NCBI GenBank assembly: GCA_009268125.1
Contig: WBOU01000004.1
Span: forward strand, 212,494 to 276,493
Reading direction: 5' to 3'
DNA: 64,000 nucleotides
Origin: Chloroflexia bacterium SDU3-3
Lineage (GTDB): Bacteria; Chloroflexota; Chloroflexia; Chloroflexales; Roseiflexaceae
In this document: piece after piece, positions 33,135 to 40,681 of the stretch
How positions within the stretch are numbered: the stretch's first letter is position 1
How the letters are laid out: the number at the start of each line of letters is the position of its first letter
The notes under the pieces: generated by a model
Databases searched by the model: none
What the model saw: only the letters and a program-made list of their open reading frames with translations
What the model was told of the DNA's origin: nothing
Position numbers and translations under genes: made by a program

Positions 33135-33596
33135 CTATAGCTCCTGCCGGAACATCACCATGTCGCGCATGGGGATGCCGTTCTCCACGCGCGGCGGGTT
33201 GTAGTAGCGGAAGTAGTCGCGGCGGATGTGGTCCATGCGGAACCCGATCCGCTGGTAGAAGGCCAGGTTGCCGATGCTGGAGTTGGGCGTGCCCACCAGG
33301 ATGGCCGTCTTTCCGCGCCTGCGGGCCTCGCCCGCCACCCAGGCCACCATAGCCCGCCCGATGCCCTGGCCCTGGCGCTCGGGGGCCACGCCCAGCTCCT
33401 CGATCTCGCACGGGTCGCTGCGCCACTGCACCGAGACCGCGCCCACCAGCGCGCCCGCGTCCTCGGCGGCGTACACCGCGTCGCTCAGGTGGGCCAGCCC
33501 CCAGCGCAGCGCCCACTCGGAAGGCTCGGCCAGCATCAGCAGCGGGATGGCCCGCTCCACCGCCGCGCCCTCAAGCTGGTAGATCTGCAGATCCAT
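33135..33596 (-). CDS. GNAT-family N-acetyltransferase
   Basis: The 153-residue protein has the acetyl-CoA loop ELGVAPERQGQGIGRAMVAW (Q/R-x-x-G-x-G/A) and the C-terminal FYQRIGFRMDHIRRDYFRYYN motif B segment. Small cytoplasmic acetyltransferase of unknown acceptor. Middle gene of the M16-GNAT-FAD operon, with 3 bp separating it from each neighbour, implying coordinated expression. Confidence 0.9.
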   Translation of the reverse strand: MDLQIYQLEGAAVERAIPLLMLAEPSEWALRWGLAHLSDAVYAAEDAGALVGAVSVQWRSDPCEIEELGVAPERQGQGIGRAMVAWVAGEARRRGKTAILVGTPNSSIGNLAFYQRIGFRMDHIRRDYFRYYNPPRVENGIPMRDMVMFRQEL

Positions 33597-33599
33597 GGA

Positions 33600-34871
33600 T
33601 CACCCCAGATCCAGCAGCGCCGCCAGCGGCTCCTGCTCCTCGTCGTAGGGGCCGATCACGGCCAGGTGCAGCGCGGCGCTATCCAGCACCCGCCGCCCCA
33701 CCCGCCGCACGTCCTCCAGCGTCACCGCCTCCACCTCGGCCACCACCTGCTCCACCGGGATCACCCGCCCGTAGCGCTGCTGGTGCGAGCCGTTGCGCGA
33801 CGCCACCGACCAAGTGTCCTCCAGCGACAGCAGGATGCCGCCCTTCACCTGCTCCTTCACGCGGCGCAGCTCGGCCTCGGTCACGCCCTGCTGTTTCACC
33901 GCCCGCAGCTCGCGCATGATCGTGGCCAGGCACTCGCCCAGCTTGTCGGGGTCCACGCTGCCATAGATCACCCACTTGCCCGCGTCGTGGTGCTCGCGGC
34001 TGTACGATCCGATGCTGTAGGCCAGACCCAGCTCCTCGCGGATCTCCTGGAACAGGCGCGACGACATGCCGTTGCCCACGATCGTGTCGAAGGCCAGCAG
34101 CGCGCGGCGGTCGGGGTCATCCAGGGCTACGCCGGGCATGGCCAGCGCGAAGTTGCCCTGCTCGCTGTCGTCGGGCTGCATCAGCAGCGCCGGGCCGGGG
34201 CGCGCGGGCGTGCTGGCCACGAAGGCGGGCGCGACCCCCTCGGGCAGCGCGGCGAAGGCCGCCTCCACCGCATCGCGGGCCTGCTCGGCGCGGATGTTGC
34301 CCGCGATCGAGATGATGGTGTTCGCGCGGTTGTAGGTCTCGCGCCACCACGCCACGATAGCATCGCGCGTGATCGCGTGCAGCGACTCCTCGTCGCCTGC
34401 GATATCGCGCCCCAGCGGCTGGTCGCCCCACATGGCCAGATCCAGCAGCACGTGCACCAGATCGGCTGGCGAGTCCTCAGTCTCGGCCAGCTCCTCCAGG
34501 ATGACGCGGCGCTCCTTCTCGATATCCACCGCGTCGAAGCGCGGGCGGATGATCATGTCCGACAGCACATCGAGCGCCACCTGGAAGTGGATGTCGGCCA
34601 CCTTGGCGTAGTACACCGTCGACTCGAAGCCGGTGTAGGCGTCGATCACGCCGCCCACGCCCTCGATCGCATCCGAGATCAGCTTGGGCGTGGGGTAGCC
34701 CTGGCTGCCCTTGAACAGCAGGTGCTCGATAAAGTGCGAGATGCCGCACGTGGGCCGCCGCTCGTGCCCCGAGCCGACGCCCACAAAGCAGCCGACCGAG
34801 ACCGAGTGGGTGTGGGGCAGCTCCTCGACCAGCAGCTGCAGCCCGCCCGAAAGCGTAAATGTATGGTGCAT
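33600..34871 (-). CDS. M16-family zinc metallopeptidase (processing-peptidase-like)
   Basis: The 423-residue protein has the inverted zinc motif HxxEH as H46-F-I-E49-H50 in CGISHFIEHLLFKG, with the distal Glu in EKERRVILEEL. The second half contains the inactive M16 repeat (GLAYSIGSYSREH..., RVKEQVKGGILLSLEDT). Length fits M16B enzymes (mitochondrial processing peptidase beta/YmxG-like), cleaving peptides in a closed chamber. AAGGAG precedes ATG 34871; no signal peptide. First gene of a three-gene operon. Confidence 0.93.
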   Translation of the reverse strand: MHHTFTLSGGLQLLVEELPHTHSVSVGCFVGVGSGHERRPTCGISHFIEHLLFKGSQGYPTPKLISDAIEGVGGVIDAYTGFESTVYYAKVADIHFQVALDVLSDMIIRPRFDAVDIEKERRVILEELAETEDSPADLVHVLLDLAMWGDQPLGRDIAGDEESLHAITRDAIVAWWRETYNRANTIISIAGNIRAEQARDAVEAAFAALPEGVAPAFVASTPARPGPALLMQPDDSEQGNFALAMPGVALDDPDRRALLAFDTIVGNGMSSRLFQEIREELGLAYSIGSYSREHHDAGKWVIYGSVDPDKLGECLATIMRELRAVKQQGVTEAELRRVKEQVKGGILLSLEDTWSVASRNGSHQQRYGRVIPVEQVVAEVEAVTLEDVRRVGRRVLDSAALHLAVIGPYDEEQEPLAALLDLG

Positions 34872-34960
34872 AGTCTCCTTCAGACCTGGAGAGATGTTCG
34901 CAGGTTTTCTGTGTCCGTTCATTATACGCGCTCTTGGCCTGCTCTGGCCGCAAAGATCCT

Positions 34961-34990
34961 TTACCACCAAGACACCAAGGCACCAAGGGT
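34961..34990 (+). repeat. Family-1 unit
   Basis: ACCACCAAGACACCAAGGCA then ccaaggg; a three-turn unit with clear 9-bp period. Confidence 0.8.
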
Positions 34991-35023
34991 ATGAAGGGGA
35001 CGAATATCGCGATGGAAACGCCG

Positions 35024-35145
35024 ACGTAGGGGTGGGTCTCGTGCTCGCCCGCGCTGCGTTGCACATCGCAACGCGCCGTGGGCATCGGATGGGATTGCGA
35101 TGCGGGCGGCGCATGGCGATGGGGCGGACACAAGATCCGCCCCTA
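35024..35145. repeat. Family-2 paired inverted element, copy 3
   Basis: Left end GTAGGGGTGGGTCTCGTGCT (35024) and right end GGGCGGACACAAGATCCGCC plus CCTAC (about 35143), with a short 70-bp core. A family-3 element starts about 65 bp further on. Confidence 0.75.
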
Positions 35146-35210
35146 CATCCGGTGCGGATCATTGCGGGCATCGCCCCTGACCCGACGCCCGCAATGGCTA
35201 CGATGCTTCA

Positions 35211-35392
35211 ACCCACCCGGCCCATGCGGCGAAGGTGCCGGTTATGTTTTGATGGCCATATGCACGAATGTCAGCTGCCAGGGAACAGCACGGGAACGCC
35301 AAAATTGGGGGTTTCGAAGGGGGCCACGCCCCCTCGCGGGGTTCCTAGGGGCAGGCCCCTAGGCGCTGCCCGCGCAGGGCATCCACCCACCT
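35211..35392 (-). repeat. Family-3 element, copy B
   Basis: The ~180-bp element reads in reverse, ending CCCGGCCCATGCGGCGAAGG at its left edge (35217). Hairpins CTAGGGGCCTGCCCCTAG-type and GGGGGC/GCCCCC are present. In the element's own direction it follows the 21-bp array, as in copy A. Confidence 0.85.
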
Positions 35393-35434
35393 CGCCGATA
35401 GCATCTACACTTTTAGCGCGCCCAAGAAACCAGC

Positions 35435-35664
35435 GTGGGCAACCGCTCGGGAGCTGTGGGCAACCGCTCGGGAGCTGTGGGCAACCGCTCGGGAGGCGTG
35501 GGCAACCGCTCGGGAGCTGTGGGCAACTACTCGGGAGCTGTGGGTAACTACTCGGGAGCTGTGGGTAACTACTCGGGAGGCGTGGGCAACCACTCGGGAG
35601 CTGTGGGCAACTGCTCGGGAGCTGTGGGCAACTACTCGGGAGCTGTGGGCAACTACTCGGGAGC
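35435..35664 (-). repeat. 21-bp tandem array, 11 copies (composite element B, part 1)
   Basis: Eleven units of GTGGGCAACCGCTCGGGAGC+T with changes confined to a few positions (AACCGC/AACTAC, GGGC/GGGT, AGCT/AGGC). It is the reverse complement of the 20.05-kb unit, in two-copies-more form. Region 34872-35913 has no recognised gene. Confidence 0.9.
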
Positions 35665-35867
35665 AACGCCGGACCACTGCCCTAGCACACATAGCGTATC
35701 CCTCTTCCCGCATCTCATGCCCTGAAGGCCGCAGCCCATGCCCCCAAGCGCGGCCTGTAGCCGCCAGCAGGCCCGATTCTTTCGCGCAGCGATGGATCGG
35801 CCCAGCGGCTGCGTGCTGGGCCGGTGCGCGATGATGTACGGCTCGTCGAGCGCGGCGGCGCAAAAAA

Positions 35868-35889
35868 GCCCAGCGGCGAAGCGCTGGGC
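35868..35889 (-). terminator. Intrinsic terminator of the epimerase gene
   Basis: GCCCAGCG (35868-35875) and CGCTGGGC (35882-35889), followed on the minus strand by TTTTTTG. Confidence 0.8.
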
Positions 35890-35913
35890 CAGGGCGGGGA
35901 GATGGGCTGTGGG

Positions 35914-36837
35914 TCAGCCCAGCAGATCGGCCAGGGCGGCGGCGGCGATCGGGAAGCGGAAGGCGTAGCCGCTGCCCATCGCCTTGCGCGGCACCACATA
36001 CTGCCCGGTCGTCACCGTATCGGCCACCTCGCCCACCGCCAGGCGCACCGCGAAATCGGGCACCGGCAGCCACGAGGGCCTGCCTACCGTCTCGCCCAGC
36101 GCCTTGGCGAACTCGAAGTTCATCTGGGGGTAGGGCGCGACCGCGTTCAGCGGGCCGGAGAGTTCGGGCGTGTCGATGGCGTGCAGGATGATGCCCACCT
36201 CGTCATCGCGGTGCACCCACGACATCCACTGCGAGCCGGGCAGCAGCGGCCCGCCCACGCCCATGCGGAAGGGCAGCAGCAGCATCTTCAGCGCGCCCTC
36301 GTGCGGGTCGAGCACCACGCCCGAGCGCAGCAGCACCACCCGCGCGCCGTGCTGCTCGGCCTGGCGGGCCTCGGCCTCCCAGCTGATGCAGACCCCGGCC
36401 AAGAAGTCGTCGCCTAGGGGCGACCCCTCATCCACCAGCTCGCTGCCGCGCGGCCCGTAGATGCCCACCGCCGAGGCGTTGACCAGCACGCTGGGCGGCC
36501 TGCTGGCCCGCCCGATCGCGGCCACCACGCTGCGAGTGCCCTGCACGCGGCTCTCGCGGATCTCGCGCTTGAACGCGCTGGACCAGCGCCGTGCGAACAG
36601 CGACGTGGCCCCCAGGTTCACCACCGCATCCGCGCCATCGACCGCCTCGTCGAGCGAGGCGTCGTCGCCGGGCCGCCAGGGCAGGTAGGCCGCCGCGCCC
36701 GGCACCAGGGTGCGCGCCTCGTCGGGGCGGCGCGAGAGCACCACCGCCGCATCGCCGCGCGCCACCAGCGCCCGCACCAGCGACTTGCCAATCAGGCCGG
36801 TCGCGCCGGTCACCACCACCCGCTTTGGTGTGTTCAT
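35914..36837 (-). CDS. TIGR01777-family NAD-dependent epimerase/dehydratase-like protein
   Basis: The 307-residue SDR has the Rossmann motif GATGLIG (11-17), then DAVVNLGATSLFARRWSSAFKREIRESRVQGTRSVV and SAVGIYGPRGSELVDEGSPLGDDFLAGVC, all hallmarks of the YfcH/SulA-like TIGR01777 group, and the C-terminal domain (QWMSWVHRDDEVGIILHAIDTPELSGPLNAVAP). The family's enzyme activity is poorly defined; some members affect cell division. Own terminator follows. Read from ATG 36837. Confidence 0.92.
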   Translation of the reverse strand: MNTPKRVVVTGATGLIGKSLVRALVARGDAAVVLSRRPDEARTLVPGAAAYLPWRPGDDASLDEAVDGADAVVNLGATSLFARRWSSAFKREIRESRVQGTRSVVAAIGRASRPPSVLVNASAVGIYGPRGSELVDEGSPLGDDFLAGVCISWEAEARQAEQHGARVVLLRSGVVLDPHEGALKMLLLPFRMGVGGPLLPGSQWMSWVHRDDEVGIILHAIDTPELSGPLNAVAPYPQMNFEFAKALGETVGRPSWLPVPDFAVRLAVGEVADTVTTGQYVVPRKAMGSGYAFRFPIAAAALADLLG

Positions 36838-36866
36838 CGCTCCGCCCTCCCCTCCTACATCCTCAT

Positions 36867-38024
36867 CTATGCCCCTGGAAGCGTCAGCGGCGTGCCGTGG
36901 GCCGCCGCCTCATATACGGCCAGCGTGCGCTCGGCGGTTTCGCGCCACGAGAAGCGCCTGGCGCGGGCCAGGCCGCGCTCGCTCAGCTCCTGGCGCAGCT
37001 CCTCGTCGTTCAGCAGGCGCAGGATGGCCTCGCCCAGCTCATCGGCGCTGTAGGGGTCCACCGTCAGCCCGGCGTCGCCCACCACCTCGGGCAGGCTGCT
37101 GCGGTTGGATGTGACGGTGGCCGTGCCGCAGGCCATGGCCTCCAGCAGCGGCATGCCGAAGCCCTCGTAGATCGAGGGGAACACGAACACGGTGGCGGCG
37201 GCGAACCAAAGCGGCAGGTCGTCGCCGGGCACATAGCCCGCGAAGCGGATCTTGTCGCCCAGGCCCAGCGCCTCGGCCTTGGCGAAGATCTCGTCATAGA
37301 GCCAGCCCTTGCCGCCGCCGATGATCAGCGGCGCGTCGGTGGCGTGGGCGATCTTGGCGTAGGCGTCCAGCAGGGTCGGGATGTTCTTGCGCGGCTCCAG
37401 GGTGCCCAGGAACAGCACGAAGCGCTCGGGCAGCCCGGCGCGACGGCGGAACGCGGCCAGCTCCTCGGGCGCAGGCGGGCGGAAGCGCGGCTCGGCTGCG
37501 TCATACGTCACCACGATCCGCTCGGGCGGGATGCCCAGGTAGCGGATGATCTCGCTCTTGGTGGCCTCGGAGACCGCCAGAATGTAGGCCGAGCGCTTGG
37601 CCGCCACCTTGGTGGCCCATGTCAGGTAGGCCCGGTTCACGCGTCGGAAGGTCTTGGGGAAGCTCCAGAATGCCAGGTCGTGAATGGTGACCACGCTGGG
37701 CACCGGGCAGAACAGCGGCGTCACATTCAGCACGCCGTGGAACAGGTCGGCCCCGGTCAGGCGCAGCAGCGGCGGGGCCAGCAGCTGCTCCCAGGGGATG
37801 CGCACGCGCGGGTTGATGGTGGGCAGCAGGCTGCTGCGCACGCGGAAGTTGGGCGGCAGCGGCAGGTCGCGGCCCGTCAGCCCGCGCGTGGTGTAGACCG
37901 AGTAGCGGTTGGCGTGGTCGATCTGGCCCAGGTGGGTGAGCAGCGCCTCGGTGTAGTTGGAGACGCCGGCGCGGCGGAAGCTGCGCGTGTGGGCCAGCAG
38001 GTGGGCGTTGATGGCTATATGCAT
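36867..38024 (-). CDS. GT4-family glycosyltransferase (mannosyltransferase-like)
   Basis: The 385-residue GT-B enzyme begins MHIAINAHLLAHTRSFRRAGVSNYTEALL and has SVVTIHDLAFWSFPKTF, FVLFLGTLEPRKNIPTLLDAYAKI and the E-x7-E donor segment YEGFGMPLLEAMACGTATVTSN. The HDLAF and LEPRKN signatures are typical of the WbaZ/mannosyltransferase-like GT4 subgroup. Twenty-nine bp upstream of the epimerase gene on the same strand, so the two may share a transcript. Acceptor unknown. Confidence 0.9.
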   Translation of the reverse strand: MHIAINAHLLAHTRSFRRAGVSNYTEALLTHLGQIDHANRYSVYTTRGLTGRDLPLPPNFRVRSSLLPTINPRVRIPWEQLLAPPLLRLTGADLFHGVLNVTPLFCPVPSVVTIHDLAFWSFPKTFRRVNRAYLTWATKVAAKRSAYILAVSEATKSEIIRYLGIPPERIVVTYDAAEPRFRPPAPEELAAFRRRAGLPERFVLFLGTLEPRKNIPTLLDAYAKIAHATDAPLIIGGGKGWLYDEIFAKAEALGLGDKIRFAGYVPGDDLPLWFAAATVFVFPSIYEGFGMPLLEAMACGTATVTSNRSSLPEVVGDAGLTVDPYSADELGEAILRLLNDEELRQELSERGLARARRFSWRETAERTLAVYEAAAHGTPLTLPGA

Positions 38025-38171
38025 AGGGTAGACATACGGCGGGGGAGATACGCTCGCCGCGATCTCCCCCTATCATGCGGCCTTCGTGGGCCACGGTCGT
38101 GTCCAGATCCGATTAGCCCGAAAGTAGGGGGCAGATCATTGACGGCGTGAAAAGAACACCGCTATAATGCC

Positions 38172-38924
38172 CTAGTGCTGCGAAAGCTCGGGGTAGGTGG
38201 CGTGCGAGATCCAGCCCCACTGGCTTGTCGGCCAGTACGACACCCATGCCTGCCCGATCACATGGTCGAGCGGCAGCTCGGCCCACTCGCGCGAGTCGCT
38301 TGAGTTCATGCGGTTGTCGCCCATCACCCAGATGGCGTCGGCAGGCACGGTGATCTCTTTGTCGTTGGCGCACACGTCGCTGGGGCGGCAGTCGGTGATA
38401 TCGGTGAGGTACGGCTCGCTGATCATCGTGCCGTTCACGTAGACCTGCCCCCCCTTCACCTGGATTCTATCGCCTGGCAGGCCGATCACCCGCTTGATAT
38501 AATCTTTGCGATAGTCGAGCGGGTACTCGAACACCACAATATCGCCGCGCTGTGGCATGTGGATGGGGTAGACGACCTTCTGGGGAAGGTTGGCGTTGCC
38601 CGGCAGCAGCCGCAGCGGCGCGTTGATATCAAAATGGAAGTAGATGATCTTGTTCACCAAGATGAACTGCCCGGTGTGGAGCGTCGGCTCCATGCTCTGG
38701 CCCTCGATCTTGAAGTTCTGGACCACGCCACGGACAATAAAGAAGACCAGCAGAACGAAGATCGCGGTCTCGAGCAGCTCGCGCACCACGCCGCGCACGC
38801 GCGGGCGGGCGGCAGGCTCGGGCCGCTGGGCTGGGGGCGGATCTTGGTTCCACGTTGGGGCCGCATCATCAAGGCTGTCGGCGCTATTGAGGCCGAGACG
38901 CTGGCGGAGAGGCGTTTCATCCAT
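38172..38924 (-). CDS. lepB: Signal peptidase I
   Basis: The 250-residue protein has a cytoplasmic N-terminal region of about 45 residues, one membrane segment (about 53-70), the catalytic Ser in GQSMEPTL (S77), the general-base Lys in DYIKRVIGLPGDRI (K144) and box E near GDNRMNSSDSREWAELP. This is the single-anchor type common outside proteobacteria. It removes signal peptides from exported proteins. Promoter clearly visible upstream. Confidence 0.95.
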   Translation of the reverse strand: MDETPLRQRLGLNSADSLDDAAPTWNQDPPPAQRPEPAARPRVRGVVRELLETAIFVLLVFFIVRGVVQNFKIEGQSMEPTLHTGQFILVNKIIYFHFDINAPLRLLPGNANLPQKVVYPIHMPQRGDIVVFEYPLDYRKDYIKRVIGLPGDRIQVKGGQVYVNGTMISEPYLTDITDCRPSDVCANDKEITVPADAIWVMGDNRMNSSDSREWAELPLDHVIGQAWVSYWPTSQWGWISHATYPELSQH

Positions 38925-38970
38925 TCTGTTCTTCTCGCAGTTAACGATGAAGGTGGTTCATCACCGCGTC

Positions 38971-39000
38971 ATTATACTCTATCGAATTGCATTTAACCAA
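38971..39000 (-). promoter_or_regulatory. lepB promoter, overlapping the divergent gene's leader
   Basis: On the minus strand TTGGTT (39000-38995), 18-bp spacer and TATAAT (38976-38971). A weaker plus-strand TATACT (38973-38978) overlaps it and could serve the 39012 gene. Confidence 0.65.
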
Positions 39001-39011
39001 CAGGAGCGTCT

Positions 39012-40004
39012 ATGCGTCGTTCAGAGCTGGCCACCCCCATGCCGGATGGGCGGTGGCAGTGTAGTACTTGCCAGTGGCGCTGCGCCCTCGCCGAGGGCGA
39101 GCGCGGACGCTGCCTGCTGCGCGTCGGGGTGGCCGACGGCATCGAGGTGGAAAACGACGGCATGATCAGCGCCGCCGTGGTCGGACCGGTCGAAGACTAC
39201 CGCCTGTGGCACATGCTGCCGGGGGCGCAGGTGTTCGCCCTGGGCGGCTGGGGCTACGCCTTCCCCAACGATCAGCAGCGTGCGCCCTACGCCAGCATCC
39301 CCGACGACCCGGCCAAGCAGCGCCGCCTGCCGCCCGAGAAGGCCGCCCAGTTTGCGCTCGATCGGCTGTGCCGCGGCGTGGTGTGGGCCTTCAACGACCC
39401 CGTGATCTCGCACGAGTTCGTGATGGAGGTGCTGCAGATCAGCCGCGCATCCAGCCGCTTCACCGCGATCGTCACCAATGGCTACGAGACGCTGGAGGCC
39501 ATGGATCGGATCGGCCACTACCTGGATGCGGTGAGCCTGGACCTGCGGGCCTTCGACGACGCGGCCTACACGCGGCTGGCCGGCGTGGGCAGCTGGCGCG
39601 GCATCCTAGATGTGGTGGCCCACGCCAAGCGGCGCTGGGGCTGCCATGTGGAGGTGACAACCCGCATCCACCCCGGCGTGAACGACGCCCCCGAGCAGGT
39701 GGGCGCGATGGCCGCCTGGATCCGCGACACCCTGGGCGCGCACACCGCCTGGCACGTGCTGCCGGGCGACGCGGGCGCGGCGGCGGCCCAGTCGGCGGCG
39801 CGCACCAAGCGGATCGGCCACGACACCGGCCTGAAGTATATCTACGGGGCCGACCCCCAGCAGAACACGCTCTGCCCCTCGTGCGGCAACACGCTGATCG
39901 ACCGCACCAGCGGCCCCTCGCGCATCACCGGGCTGGGCGAGGGCGGCGGCTGCACCCGCTGCGGCCAGGCCGCCGAGATCCGCACCTCGATCTTCAAGCG
40001 CTAG
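39012..40004 (+). CDS. AmmeMemoRadiSam-type radical SAM-like protein lacking the CxxxCxxC cluster motif
   Basis: The 330-residue protein follows the AmmeMemoRadiSam/PflA-like TIM barrel: N-terminal Cys module C17-x2-C20-x3-C24-x9-C34, the barrel strands VVWAFNDPVISHEFVMEVL (EP-type SAM region), FTAIVTNGYETLEAM and LDAVSLDLRAFDDAAYTRLAG, then HVEVTTRIHPGVND, and a C-terminal zinc ribbon (C288, C291, C314, C317). At the place where G-C-N-x-x-C-x-x-C-Q should bind the 4Fe-4S cluster, it reads ALGGWGYAFPNDQQ (76-89) with no Cys. SAM-radical chemistry therefore looks impossible, yet fold and metal modules are kept. CAGGAG precedes ATG 39012; the next gene starts 8 bp after its stop. Confidence 0.8.
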   Translation: MRRSELATPMPDGRWQCSTCQWRCALAEGERGRCLLRVGVADGIEVENDGMISAAVVGPVEDYRLWHMLPGAQVFALGGWGYAFPNDQQRAPYASIPDDPAKQRRLPPEKAAQFALDRLCRGVVWAFNDPVISHEFVMEVLQISRASSRFTAIVTNGYETLEAMDRIGHYLDAVSLDLRAFDDAAYTRLAGVGSWRGILDVVAHAKRRWGCHVEVTTRIHPGVNDAPEQVGAMAAWIRDTLGAHTAWHVLPGDAGAAAAQSAARTKRIGHDTGLKYIYGADPQQNTLCPSCGNTLIDRTSGPSRITGLGEGGGCTRCGQAAEIRTSIFKR

Positions 40005-40012
40005 GAGCTGCC

Positions 40013-40312
40013 ATGATCACGGTCGCCAACCGTATCTTTGTCCACCCCGACCACGCCGAAGCCTTCGAGGAGCGCTTCCGCACCCGGGCGGGCATGGTCG
40101 ACACCATGCCGGGCTTCATCCAGAACCAGGTGCTGCGCCCGCTGGCCGAGGGCGACCCCTACGTGGTGCTGACCTACTGGCAGTCGCGGGCCGACTTCGA
40201 GGCCTGGACCAGCTCGGATGCCTTCCGCCAGGGCCACGCGCGCTCCGGCTCGCTGCCGCGCGAGGCCTTCACCGCGCCCAACAAGCTGGAGATCCACGAG
40301 GTCATTGAGTAG
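40013..40312 (+). CDS. Antibiotic-biosynthesis-monooxygenase fold protein, HmoB/IsdG-like
   Basis: This 99-residue protein matches the dimeric ABM/IsdG ferredoxin-like fold: ANRIFVHPDHAEAFEERFRTRAGMVDTMPGFIQNQVLRP, then PYVVLTYWQSRADFEAWTSSDAFRQGH. The N near the start, the W in TYWQS and the H at the end of the helix are the positions used for heme in IsdG/HmoB heme-degrading enzymes; that activity is inferred. TAGGAGC before ATG 40013 indicates expression with the radical-SAM-like gene. Confidence 0.85.
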   Translation: MITVANRIFVHPDHAEAFEERFRTRAGMVDTMPGFIQNQVLRPLAEGDPYVVLTYWQSRADFEAWTSSDAFRQGHARSGSLPREAFTAPNKLEIHEVIE

Positions 40313-40321
40313 CGCGGCCTA

Positions 40322-40330
40322 TGGTATACT
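40322..40330 (+). promoter_or_regulatory. Extended -10 promoter of the glycine-cleavage operon
   Basis: TGGTATACT at 40322-40330, about 34 bp upstream of the first aptamer. Confidence 0.6.
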
Positions 40331-40363
40331 AGCCCCACAACACGCGACAACTGCCGGATGACG

Positions 40364-40562
40364 AACGCGGGAGAGCACCTGCCCCAGCGGGGCGGGTCGC
40401 CGAAGGCGCAAGGGCGGGCGGCCAACCCCACCCCGAAACGCTCAGGCCCACGAACTGCGCTCCGACGGCTCTCTGGAGAGCTACGCCCCAGGCGTGGCAC
40501 CGATGGAGTAACCCTCGCGAGAGGGGCATCTCTCAGGTACGTGGACAGAGCAGCAGGCGCAA
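40364..40562 (+). ncRNA. Tandem glycine riboswitch
   Basis: Two glycine aptamers lie in series. First: GGGAGAG (about 40369), core CGCCGAAGGCGCAA (40398-40411), closing GAAACGCTCAGGC (to 40447). Second: GGAGAGC (40475), GCACCGATGGAGTAA (40497-40511), CTCTCAGGTA (40530-40539), GGACAG (40543). These are the conserved segments of the gcvT element. It precedes gcvT and should turn on glycine breakdown when glycine is high. Confidence 0.95.
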
Positions 40563-40585
40563 TGCCTGCTCCTGTCCCTTTTTTT
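40543..40585 (+). terminator. Riboswitch-controlled terminator before gcvT
   Basis: GGACAG-AGCAGGC (40543-40558) can pair with GCCTGCT-c-CTGTCC (40564-40577), then T7. It shares GGACAG with the second aptamer's closing helix, so glycine binding should block terminator formation. Confidence 0.8.
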
Positions 40586-40681
40586 ATGCCCTGAAATGGC
40601 GCGGCTGGCGCGGGCGCTGGCCATACGCAGGCGATCATGCGCTGGCCAGCCCGGCCTGGCAGCGCGAAAGGAGACCTGGCA

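Noticed and set aside
38160-38172. TATAAT-like sequence near the lepB stop
   Set aside because: It faces the 3' end of lepB with no gene to drive in that direction.
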